This document shows positions 43,622-51,572 of a stretch of 64,000 nt of DNA, one piece after another. Source of the DNA: JAQIBY01 sp963676165 (lineage in GTDB: Bacteria; Bacteroidota; Bacteroidia; Bacteroidales; ML635J-15); NCBI GenBank assembly GCA_963676165.1, contig OY781043.1:3286001-3350000 (forward strand). Reading direction: 5' to 3'. A program made the position numbers and the translations under genes. Numbering within the stretch: position 1 is the first letter of the stretch; the number at the start of each line of letters is the position of its first letter. A model generated the notes under the pieces. The model was not told where the DNA came from. It saw only the letters and a program-made list of their open reading frames with translations, and did not search any database.

Positions 43622-45715
43622 TTAAAAAGACAACAATCCTTTTTCTAATATTTTCTTTTGCATAGCAGGAGGCATCGCTTCGTAATGGCTAAATTCCATA
43701 CTGGAAGTTGCACGTCCTGATGTTAATGTTCTTAATACTGTCACGTAACCAAATTGTTCAGAAAGTGGAACATTTGCTCGTACAATTCTTGCACCCGCTA
43801 ATTCTTCCATTCCCTGAATATCGGCACGTCGTTTATTTAAATCTGCAACAACATCCCCCATATACTCTTCTGGAGTTACAACCTCAAGTCTCATCATAGG
43901 CTCGAGCATTTTACTCTCCATTTGACGAGTTGCGGTACGTAATGCTTGTCTAGCAGCAATTTCAAATGACAATGCGTCTGAATCAACCGGATGTGATGAT
44001 CCGTCAATTAAACGCACTCTAAGTTTTTCTAAAGGATAACCAGCAATTGGCCCATTTGACAATCCGAGTTCAAATCCTTTTTGAATGGAAGGAATAAACT
44101 CTTTAGGGATTGCATCGCCTTTTAAGTCGTTTTCGAAAATCAAACCCATTTCGTCATCTTTCGCCTCAGAAATCTCCACTGCGATGTCCGCAAATTTTCC
44201 TTTTCCTCCGGTTTGCTTTTCAAAAACTTCACGATGAATAATACTTCCGTAAACAGCTTCTTTATAATTGACATGTGGATTACCTTGATTAAGTTTCAAT
44301 CCATGCTCAATTTTTAATCTGTCAATCAAAATCTCCAAGTGCAATTCTCCCATACCATTTATAATGGTTTGACCAGATTGCTCATTCACTTGTACAGTAA
44401 ATGTAGGATCTTCTTCTGCAAGATTATTCAGCGCGATTCCAAGCTTTTCAATATCTGCTTGATAATGTGGTTCAATGGCCAAACCTATCACAGGTTCCGG
44501 GAAACTCATTGATTCCAGTACAATTGGTTTAGATTTATCACAAAGGGTATCCCCAGTTTTAATGTCTTTAAAACCAACAACAGCACAAATATCGCCAACT
44601 TGAATTTTATCAAGTGCTTTTTGTTTGTTAGCGTGCATTAAAAACAGACGATTCAAACGTTCTGATTTTTCTGTACGCATATTAAATACCTGTTCCTTTG
44701 CATTGAGTTCTCCAGAATACACGCGAATGTATGCGAGTTTCCCAACAAAAGGATTGGTAGCAATTTTAAAACACAAAGCAGAAAACGGCTCCTTAACGGA
44801 AGGTTTCCTGCTAATATCTTGTTCTGTTTTGGGATCTACTCCAAATATGGACTCAATATCCATTGGACTTGGGAGGTATTCAGCGACTGCATCTAACAAA
44901 GGTTGAACCCCTTTATTCTTAAATGCAGAACCACACAAAACAGGGACAATCTCACGATTTAAAACAGCTTTTCGAGTTACCGCTTTAAACTCTTCAACAG
45001 AGATAGAGCTACGGTCTTCAAAAAAGCGTTCTAATAATGTATCATCAGACTCAGCGACTTTCTCAATCAGATTTTCCCGAAGTTCATATACTTCATCTTT
45101 TAGTTCTTCAGGAACCTCTGTCACTTTAAAGTTTACTCCTTTGGAATCATCATCTTCCCAGATGTACGCTTTTTCGGTAATTAGATCAACAACGCCTTGA
45201 AATTCATCTTCAACACCAATAGGAATTTGCATTGGGACAGGATTCGCTTTCAATCGTGATTCGATTTGATCAACGACACGCATAAAATCTGCCCCTATGC
45301 GATCCATTTTGTTCACGAATGCAATTCTTGGCACATTGTATCTGTCAGCTTGTCTCCACACTGTTTCTGATTGTGGTTCAACTCCACCGACAGCACAAAA
45401 TACTGCAATTGCCCCATCAAGCACTCTAAGGGAACGTTCTACTTCCATAGTAAAGTCAACGTGCCCAGGAGTATCAATAATGTTGATCCGATAATTAGAT
45501 CCTGCGTTTTTCCAGTATGTTGTAGTTGCAGCAGAAGTAATGGTAATACCACGATCTTGTTCCTGCTGCATCCAATCCATTGTAGCTGCCCCATCATGCA
45601 CCTCACCGATTTTATAGTTCACACCTGTAAAATACAGAATACGCTCGGTAGTTGTAGTTTTACCGGCGTCAATGTGAGCCATAATTCCGATATTTCTGGT
45701 TAATTCAAGGGACAT
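43622..45715 (-). CDS. fusA: Elongation factor G
   Basis: A 697-aa translocase. G-domain motifs are intact: AHIDAGKTT (G1), RGITI in switch I (G2), DTPGHVDF with the catalytic His (G3) and NKMD (G4). Domain II and the domain IV tip follow, with YKEAVYGS-like and GYPLEKLRVRLIDGS segments, and the C-terminus ends EKGLLSF. It catalyses GTP-driven translocation and, with RRF, ribosome recycling. It is third in the operon after rpsL and rpsG; contrast the divergent paralogue at 46869-49019. Confidence 0.98.
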   Translation of the reverse strand: MSLELTRNIGIMAHIDAGKTTTTERILYFTGVNYKIGEVHDGAATMDWMQQEQDRGITITSAATTTYWKNAGSNYRINIIDTPGHVDFTMEVERSLRVLDGAIAVFCAVGGVEPQSETVWRQADRYNVPRIAFVNKMDRIGADFMRVVDQIESRLKANPVPMQIPIGVEDEFQGVVDLITEKAYIWEDDDSKGVNFKVTEVPEELKDEVYELRENLIEKVAESDDTLLERFFEDRSSISVEEFKAVTRKAVLNREIVPVLCGSAFKNKGVQPLLDAVAEYLPSPMDIESIFGVDPKTEQDISRKPSVKEPFSALCFKIATNPFVGKLAYIRVYSGELNAKEQVFNMRTEKSERLNRLFLMHANKQKALDKIQVGDICAVVGFKDIKTGDTLCDKSKPIVLESMSFPEPVIGLAIEPHYQADIEKLGIALNNLAEEDPTFTVQVNEQSGQTIINGMGELHLEILIDRLKIEHGLKLNQGNPHVNYKEAVYGSIIHREVFEKQTGGKGKFADIAVEISEAKDDEMGLIFENDLKGDAIPKEFIPSIQKGFELGLSNGPIAGYPLEKLRVRLIDGSSHPVDSDALSFEIAARQALRTATRQMESKMLEPMMRLEVVTPEEYMGDVVADLNKRRADIQGMEELAGARIVRANVPLSEQFGYVTVLRTLTSGRATSSMEFSHYEAMPPAMQKKILEKGLLSF

Positions 45716-45729
45716 TTACTTCCGAATTT

Positions 45730-46206
45730 TTAGAATCTAAAGTGAGAGAACGCTTTGTTCGCTTCTGCCATACGGTGAGTATCTTCTTTCTTTTTGAAAG
45801 CAGCACCTTCTTCGTTGTAAGCAGAAATGATTTCAGCAGCAAGTTTCTCAGTCATATTTTTACCACCACGATTTCTTGCAGCCTGAATGATCCATTTGTT
45901 ACCGATTGAAATTTTGCGGTCGGCACGAATTTCCATTGGCACCTGGAATGTAGCACCACCAATACGACGAGACTTCACCTCTACAGATGGAGTAATGTTT
46001 TGGATTGCTTTTTTCCAAATTTCCAGAGGAGTCAATTCTTCATCCTTCAATCTTTGTTCAACGAGATCTAAAGCTCCATAAAAGATACTGAATGAAATGT
46101 TCTTTTTACCATCCAACATCATATCATTTACAAAGCGAGTAACGAGTGCATCGTTAAAAACTGGATCTCCTTCGCGGACTCTGGTTTTGTTTTTTAACTT
46201 TCTCAT
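45730..46206 (-). CDS. rpsG: 30S ribosomal protein S7
   Basis: A 158-aa 16S rRNA-binding protein of the 30S head. GDPVFNDALVTRFVN, the beta-hairpin RRIGGATFQVPMEIRADRK and RNRGGKNMTEKLAAEI are present in outline. Ten nt after rpsL, 14 nt before fusA. Confidence 0.98.
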   Translation of the reverse strand: MRKLKNKTRVREGDPVFNDALVTRFVNDMMLDGKKNISFSIFYGALDLVEQRLKDEELTPLEIWKKAIQNITPSVEVKSRRIGGATFQVPMEIRADRKISIGNKWIIQAARNRGGKNMTEKLAAEIISAYNEEGAAFKKKEDTHRMAEANKAFSHFRF

Positions 46207-46216
46207 ACCTCAAATC

Positions 46217-46591
46217 TTATTTTTTGGGTTTTTTAGCTCCATACTTAGACCGTCTTTGAGTACGACCGTCAACACCTGATGTATCCAATGCACCACGTAC
46301 AATGTGATAACGTACCCCTGGTAAGTCTTTTACACGACCACCTCTGATAAGCACGATACTGTGCTCCTGAAGATTGTGACCTTCACCTGGGATATAGGCA
46401 TTCACCTCTTTTCCATTGGTTAAACGTACCCTAGCAACTTTACGCATTGCTGAATTAGGCTTTTTAGGAGTTGTAGTATAAACCCTAGTACATACCCCAC
46501 GACGTTGTGGGCATGAATTTAACGCCGGTGATTTACTCTTCTCTACCTGACGTTTTCTTCCTTTTCTAACTAACTGTTGTATTGTTGGCAT
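46217..46591 (-). CDS. rpsL: 30S ribosomal protein S12
   Basis: A 124-aa decoding-centre protein and the first gene of the superoperon, started at the ATG at 46591 (MPTIQQLVRKGR). The streptomycin-related loop reads TTTPKKPNSAMRKVARV, wild-type in form, and GGRVKDLPGVRYHIVRG is normal. A consensus promoter lies 44 nt upstream. Confidence 0.98.
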   Translation of the reverse strand: MPTIQQLVRKGRKRQVEKSKSPALNSCPQRRGVCTRVYTTTPKKPNSAMRKVARVRLTNGKEVNAYIPGEGHNLQEHSIVLIRGGRVKDLPGVRYHIVRGALDTSGVDGRTQRRSKYGAKKPKK

Positions 46592-46634
46592 ATTATCCTT
46601 ATTAAACAAAAAACAACTTTTCTAAATTGGACTG

Positions 46635-46664
46635 CAAAGGTATTGCTTTTTTTGTTATTAACAA
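46635..46664 (-). promoter_or_regulatory. Consensus promoter of the ribosomal superoperon
   Basis: On the minus strand TTG (46664-46662) is followed by 19 bp and then TACCTTTG (46642-46635), a full match to the Bacteroidota TTTG-N19-TAnnTTTG form apart from the first T of the -33 box. The start of transcription would lie about 40 nt before the rpsL ATG. Confidence 0.88.
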
Positions 46665-46774
46665 GTCCCTTTTGAAAAAATATCTGTGTATGAGGTTATT
46701 TTGATTGATTTTACATGAAAATACAGGCAAATAAGAATTGATTTCTTATTAACATATATAATATTGTGTAAGAA

Positions 46775-46805
46775 TTTGCAAGTAAATAAATAGTTACTAT
46801 TTTTG
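46775..46805 (+). promoter_or_regulatory. Consensus promoter of the EF-G paralogue gene
   Basis: TTTG (46775-46778), a 19-bp spacer and TATTTTTG (46798-46805) make a full match to the Bacteroidota promoter consensus. A small hairpin, GCCTTT/AAAGGC (46809-46824), lies at the expected 5' end of the transcript. The leader is about 57 nt. Confidence 0.82.
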
Positions 46806-46868
46806 TAAGCCTTTGAAAAAAGGCAAATTATTAATGAATTCTCACAATAACAAATTTTTCAGATTATT

Positions 46869-49019
46869 ATGAAAAACTATCAAACCAGTGAAATAAGAAA
46901 CCTAGCCTTGCTAGGTAATTCTGGCTCAGGGAAAACCACATTAGCTGAGGCTATGGTTTTTCAAAGTGGAGCACTAACAAGAAAAGGTGAAATTTCTGCA
47001 AAGAACACTATTTCGGATTACAAACCAATTGAAAAAGAAAATGAGAACTCAGTATTCTCATCTGTTGTATTCGCCGAGCATAAAAACAAAAAAATTAACT
47101 TTATTGATAATCCAGGTATGGGTGACTTCATTGGAAGTGTAATCAACAGCCTCTACCCTGCAGATTCAGCTGCAATGATTATCAATGCACAAAATGGTGT
47201 TGAAGTTGGAACGGAAATTCATAAACGTCAATTGGATAAATTCCAGAAACCAATGATTATTGGTTTAAACCATTTGGATCACGAAAAAACAAATTACGAA
47301 CGCAGCATTGAAATGGTCAAAGAGACCTTTGGTGGTAGCGCTGTAAGTGTACAATTCCCTGTTAACCCAGGTATTGATTTTGACAGTATTATTGATGTAC
47401 TGGAAATGAAAATGTACACATATAAAGATGGTAAAGCAACAGTTGCTGACATTCCTGCTGAACATCAAGACAAAGCTGAAGAGCTTCGTTTAGAATTAGT
47501 AGAAAAAGCTGCTGAAGCAGATGAAAGCTTAATGGAAATCTTCTTTGAAGAAGAAAATCTTTCAGATGAGCAATTAATGCAGGGAATGACTCAAGGAATT
47601 ATTTCTGGTAGTCTTTATCCTGTTTTCTGTTTCTCAGCAAAACCACAAATTGGCATTGATCGCTTTATGGATTTCATTGCTGATGTCATGCCAAGCCCAG
47701 ACAAAGTGGTTCCAATGAAAGACAAAGAAGGAAACGATGTAAACTATGACTCATCTGCTCCATTCAGTGCTTTTGTTTTCAAAACATCCAACGAAGAACA
47801 TATTGGTGAAATCAACTATTTCAAAGTTATCACAGGTGAAGTAAAAGAGGGTATGGACGTTACAAATATCCGCAAAGGATCCAAAGAACGTATTACTCAA
47901 TTGTATGCTTGTGCTGGTAAAGAAAGATCAAAAATACCACAACTTACTGCTGGTGATATTGGTGCTACAGTAAAAATGAAAGTTACAAAAGCGAATGATA
48001 CTTTGGTTGCTCTAGGTGGCTCAACTGAATTCCCACTCGTTGAATATCCAGAACCAAAATACAGAACTGCAATTCGCCCACTTGCTGAAGGTGATGAAGA
48101 AAAGCTTGGAGATGCGTTACACAAAATGCACCTCGAAGATCCTACCTTAACTTTGGTTCACTCAAAAGAGTTGAAACAAATGATCGTTAGTGGTCAAGGT
48201 GAATACCATATGAACATTCTTAGATGGCATTTGGAAAATATTTTCAAGGTAGAATCTGAATTTATTGCTCCAAAAATTCCTTACCGTGAAACCATCACTA
48301 AGAAAGCTCAATCTGATTACCGTCACAAAAAACAATCTGGTGGATCAGGTCAGTTTGGTGAAGTTCACATGATTATCGAGCCTATCGTAGAAGGTATGGT
48401 TGATCCTGACATGGTAAAAATTGGTGGTAAAGAATACAAACTCAATATTAAAGGACGTGATACTGTTGAACTAGAATGGGGTGGAAAACTCGAATTCTTC
48501 AACTGTATCGTTGGTGGTTCTATTGATGCACGTTTTATGCCTGCTATCCTTAAAGGGATTATGGAAAAAATGGAAGAAGGACCACTCACCGGTTCATATG
48601 CTCGTGATATTCGCGTTTATATTTATGATGGTAAAATGCACCCAGTAGATTCAAATGAGATTTCATTTAAGCTTGCTGGTAGAAATGCGTTTAGCAATGC
48701 ATTTAAAAATGCAGGACCCAAAATTCTTGAACCTATTTATGATGTTGAAGTGTTGGTTCCATCAGACCGTATGGGTGATGTTATGAGTGACCTCCAAGGT
48801 AGAAGAGCTGTTGTACAAGGAATGAGCAGCGAGTCAGGCTTTGAAAAAATTAGTGCAAAAGCACCACTTGCTGAAATGGGAACTTACTCTACAGCATTAC
48901 AATCAATTACTGGTGGTCGTGCGATGTACTCAATTTCATTTGGAGAATATGCTCCAGTTCCTGGAGACATTCAAAACGATCTATTGAAAGCTTATGCTGA
49001 AGAAAGTGAAGACGAATAA
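46869..49019 (+). CDS. fusA2: EF-G paralogue with degenerate GTPase motifs (EF-G2/FusA2-like)
   Basis: A 716-aa protein with the full five-domain layout of EF-G. The P-loop GNSGSGKT (16-23) is intact. Switch I lacks the RGITI element (here ENENSVFSS, about 58-66), G3 is DNPGMGD (80-86) with Met in place of the catalytic His of DTPGH, and G4 is NHLD (124-127) in place of NKxD. Domains II to V are well preserved, including the QSGGSGQFGEVH loop and a normal C-terminal domain. It therefore probably binds the ribosome but hydrolyses GTP poorly or not at all. A Bacteroides EF-G2 that works without GTPase activity has been described. It is divergent from the superoperon with its own promoter. Confidence 0.92.
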   Translation: MKNYQTSEIRNLALLGNSGSGKTTLAEAMVFQSGALTRKGEISAKNTISDYKPIEKENENSVFSSVVFAEHKNKKINFIDNPGMGDFIGSVINSLYPADSAAMIINAQNGVEVGTEIHKRQLDKFQKPMIIGLNHLDHEKTNYERSIEMVKETFGGSAVSVQFPVNPGIDFDSIIDVLEMKMYTYKDGKATVADIPAEHQDKAEELRLELVEKAAEADESLMEIFFEEENLSDEQLMQGMTQGIISGSLYPVFCFSAKPQIGIDRFMDFIADVMPSPDKVVPMKDKEGNDVNYDSSAPFSAFVFKTSNEEHIGEINYFKVITGEVKEGMDVTNIRKGSKERITQLYACAGKERSKIPQLTAGDIGATVKMKVTKANDTLVALGGSTEFPLVEYPEPKYRTAIRPLAEGDEEKLGDALHKMHLEDPTLTLVHSKELKQMIVSGQGEYHMNILRWHLENIFKVESEFIAPKIPYRETITKKAQSDYRHKKQSGGSGQFGEVHMIIEPIVEGMVDPDMVKIGGKEYKLNIKGRDTVELEWGGKLEFFNCIVGGSIDARFMPAILKGIMEKMEEGPLTGSYARDIRVYIYDGKMHPVDSNEISFKLAGRNAFSNAFKNAGPKILEPIYDVEVLVPSDRMGDVMSDLQGRRAVVQGMSSESGFEKISAKAPLAEMGTYSTALQSITGGRAMYSISFGEYAPVPGDIQNDLLKAYAEESEDE

Positions 49020-49042
49020 ACGACTTCAAAACTCACATATTG

Positions 49043-49069
49043 AAAAAGCCAGCGTTAAGCTGGCTTTTT
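49043..49069. terminator. Terminator after the EF-G paralogue
   Basis: AAAAAGCCAGC and GCTGGCTTTTT form an 11-bp stem with a 5-nt loop and T-tracts on both strands. It lies 24 nt after the plus-strand stop and 27 nt beyond the stop of the convergent gene, so it probably serves both. Confidence 0.92.
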
Positions 49070-49096
49070 TACTTTTAAATCTGGATTATATGCTTA

Positions 49097-50872
49097 CTAA
49101 TCCCTGATTAGTTGTACTGTTCCTCGTTTTTCAATAATTTTCCCTGTTGAATCAACAGCCTGAATAATGTAGAAATAGACAGTCTCAGCAGCATCTTGGC
49201 TACCATTATACCTTCCATCCCAAGCATTATCAGGATCATTCCATTCGTAAATTAACTGTCCTGTACGGCTGAGAATTTTACCTTCAAACTCTTTAAGAGA
49301 AGGATCAAGAATTACCTTAAATTCATCAAAATGTCCATCCCCATTTGGTGTGAAGAAGTTTCCACAACGGATTAATTCTTTATCAGGACGAATATCCGAA
49401 ATAATCTTCTCATCCATACAATTTCCAGATTGAACCTTCAAGCGAATGGTATTAGAGATCTCAAACAAGTCGATAGATGGTGATTTTGATGAGGAAACAA
49501 ACTCATCATTCAAATACCACTCGTAAGTTATTTCTCCATTCTGACTCTTAATACTTGAAGTGTTCTCTAGTCTCACAGACATTCCATCCATAGCAAACTC
49601 GACATTAAAGTCAGCTTTTATGCTTGACTCATTTCCAACAACAAATTCATCAGAATAGATACATGCATTATGATCCAATAAATGCAGGCGGTAACTTCCC
49701 GGGTCTATCGCTTTAATTTCATTTAATGGATATTCAGTGTCGTCAATAAATGCTTTAAAACCATCTTTTGATTCCACTTTAAGTTCTATACTGGCATCTT
49801 GATAACAATCCGCATTTGTTACTAACAATTCATATTTAGGTTTCTGTGGTAGAGGAATAACAAGAGTATCCAACAGTTTACAATTAGCATCCTGATAACT
49901 TAGCACTAACTGGGCAGTACTTTCACCGGTATAATCAAATTCTAAACGGACTTCACCATTATCCTTCCGTATAACTTCACCCTGGGTCAAGCGTAATGAC
50001 ACTTGGCTAGCTTGTTTTTCATCAAGCATTAATATGGCAGGATCTCCATAACAATTTGGCAATCGAGTCAATGAATAAACCAATTCTGGCTCAGGAATAA
50101 ATTGTACACTTAGTTTATCAGTCAGTTCACCTATCTCATCTTGGACTTGATATTTCACTTCATAAATATCATAATCAGCAGCAGAGATAATAATGCGATC
50201 TCCAGCTTGTTTTAGATTCATATCGTTTGGTAATATCCACGTTCCAGGAAAATCTAATCGACTTAATTCAAGAGATAGTCCGCAAACAAGTGTATCATCA
50301 TAAGACAACAAATCAGGTTTTTCTAAGAAATTCACAAGCAGAGTATCGATACGATTACCATCTTTAGAACAAACTAACAAGAAATATTCTCCCTTTTCTT
50401 TCGCTTGTATATCCAGATTAGTTCCATCTTTCGAAATTTTCAGCAAATCCATTCTATCACACTCAATCACAGCATCTGCAGACATTAATTTTACACCAAA
50501 ACCATCCTTATAGGTTGTAATTGTGGTAAACTCTCCATTTACAATTTCAACAACTTTTTCATTGACACTAGAAATTGAAGAATTTGTATTTCCCATCTTA
50601 TCAGGATAGTCTGATAATGACTCATTATTATATGCATCAAACTGATAAATTTCTGGTTGGTAAGAAGGTTTTGAATTACTATTTTGGGTAACAAACAAAG
50701 CTGTAAGCCCAACGATAACAATAGCTGCTGTTATATACGCAAAATTTGACCTTGCAATTTGTATAAAGCTTTGTTTCGGATACTGGCTTTTAATTGCAGC
50801 AGTGACTTGAGGGGAAGGTTTCACCTCAAGGTTTTGCATCCTATCTTTTATATGTTGATCAAACAGATTCAT
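49097..50872 (-). CDS. Single-pass anti-sigma-like membrane protein with T9SS type B C-terminal domain
   Basis: A 591-aa protein. Residues 1-43 are a short cytoplasmic part (FDQHIKDRMQNLEVKPSPQV), similar in style to the short N-termini of anti-sigma-like membrane proteins of Bacteroidota. One membrane segment follows (about 44-63). The large extracytoplasmic part is a series of Ig/PKD-like beta domains. The last 90 residues are a CHU_C or type B T9SS domain: FFTPNGDGHFDEFKV, LSRTGQLIYEW, AWDGRYNG and VYFYIIQ. The gene overlaps the ECF sigma gene by 4 nt (ATGA) and is co-translated with it. That pairing suggests it controls the sigma factor. No cleavable signal peptide is seen, which is odd for a T9SS substrate. 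Confidence 0.85.
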   Translation of the reverse strand: MNLFDQHIKDRMQNLEVKPSPQVTAAIKSQYPKQSFIQIARSNFAYITAAIVIVGLTALFVTQNSNSKPSYQPEIYQFDAYNNESLSDYPDKMGNTNSSISSVNEKVVEIVNGEFTTITTYKDGFGVKLMSADAVIECDRMDLLKISKDGTNLDIQAKEKGEYFLLVCSKDGNRIDTLLVNFLEKPDLLSYDDTLVCGLSLELSRLDFPGTWILPNDMNLKQAGDRIIISAADYDIYEVKYQVQDEIGELTDKLSVQFIPEPELVYSLTRLPNCYGDPAILMLDEKQASQVSLRLTQGEVIRKDNGEVRLEFDYTGESTAQLVLSYQDANCKLLDTLVIPLPQKPKYELLVTNADCYQDASIELKVESKDGFKAFIDDTEYPLNEIKAIDPGSYRLHLLDHNACIYSDEFVVGNESSIKADFNVEFAMDGMSVRLENTSSIKSQNGEITYEWYLNDEFVSSSKSPSIDLFEISNTIRLKVQSGNCMDEKIISDIRPDKELIRCGNFFTPNGDGHFDEFKVILDPSLKEFEGKILSRTGQLIYEWNDPDNAWDGRYNGSQDAAETVYFYIIQAVDSTGKIIEKRGTVQLIRD

Positions 50873-51402
50873 TGTTTCTTCATTAATTCGTTTTGAAGCG
50901 TTCTTCTCGCTTTTGCTAATTGTGTACGTGAAGTACTTTCTGTCACACCTAATATTTCGGCAATTTCAGTGTGTTTATACCCTTCAATAACAAACATATT
51001 AAACACTGTTCGGTATCCGTCAGGTAATGCTTGAATATGTTTCATAAGTTCCTTCTCTGACAAAGAAGAAACGACATCAGCATCCTGCGATGGTGGATCA
51101 TGAGAATTCTCATCATCTATTCGAAACATATTTTGTTTCGACTGTTTACGAATATAATTTATCGCAGTATTCACTGTAACACGTTTTAACCAGCCTTCGA
51201 AAGAACCTTCAAATCGGTAGCCTCCAATTTTATTTATTATTGTTATGAAAGCTTCCTGCAAAATATCTTCAGCAGATGAATAGTCTCTTGCATACCTTAA
51301 ACAAATCCCAAACAACACCGGTGAATACTTAGCATATAAGTTATCAAAGGCCTTGTGAGATCCGTTCTTACACTGTTTAACAAGTTTTCTATCATCCTTC
51401 AT
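50869..51402 (-). CDS. ECF-type RNA polymerase sigma factor
   Basis: A 177-aa sigma-70 family protein of the extracytoplasmic-function class, started at the ATG at 51402 (MKDDRKLVKQC); the frame continues to a TTG at 51426. Region 2 has AFDNLYAKYSPVLFGICLRYARD and DILQEAFI, with the DNA-melting segment FEGWLKRVTVNTAINYIRK. Region 4 has LPDGYRTVFNMFVIEGYKHTEIAEILGVTESTSRTQLAKAR. It directs RNA polymerase to a set of target promoters. The stop overlaps the start of the membrane protein gene (ATGA), which implies fixed stoichiometry, as in sigma/anti-sigma pairs. Targets are unknown; the neighbouring T9SS genes are plausible. Confidence 0.95.
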   Translation of the reverse strand: MKDDRKLVKQCKNGSHKAFDNLYAKYSPVLFGICLRYARDYSSAEDILQEAFITIINKIGGYRFEGSFEGWLKRVTVNTAINYIRKQSKQNMFRIDDENSHDPPSQDADVVSSLSEKELMKHIQALPDGYRTVFNMFVIEGYKHTEIAEILGVTESTSRTQLAKARRTLQNELMKKQ

Positions 51403-51466
51403 TTTCGTACTCTGAGTATTAGACAAGCATAAGTGCTTTTTCGTTGTCCGAGAATTGTGATTTTTT

Positions 51467-51499
51467 TAAAGATAATAATAAAGATATATTTGTCCCAAA
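51467..51499 (-). promoter_or_regulatory. Possible promoter upstream of the ECF sigma gene
   Basis: On the minus strand TTTG (51499-51496), a 21-bp spacer and TATCTTTA (51474-51467) resemble the Bacteroidota consensus, but the last base of the -7 box is A, not G. An ECF-specific promoter cannot be excluded. Confidence 0.35.
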
Positions 51500-51518
51500 A
51501 TGCGAATACAAAACCAAT

Positions 51519-51557
51519 AAAAAAAGCCACCCAGAAAATCTCTAGATGACTTTTTTT
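51519..51557 (-). terminator. Terminator of the 1988-aa gene
   Basis: Read on the minus strand, AAAAAAGTCATC pairs with GGTGGCTTTTTT through two G-U wobbles around a 14-nt loop, and a T-tract follows. On the plus strand the same positions are C-A mismatches, so it is oriented for the minus-strand gene ending at 51573. Confidence 0.78.
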
Positions 51558-51572
51558 ATATGTGTTATTGGT

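Noticed and set aside
49097..50872. Ordinary secreted T9SS type B protein with a signal peptide
   Set aside because: The hydrophobic segment starts near residue 44 with no cleavage site visible, and the gene is coupled to a sigma factor, so a membrane-anchored regulator fits better.
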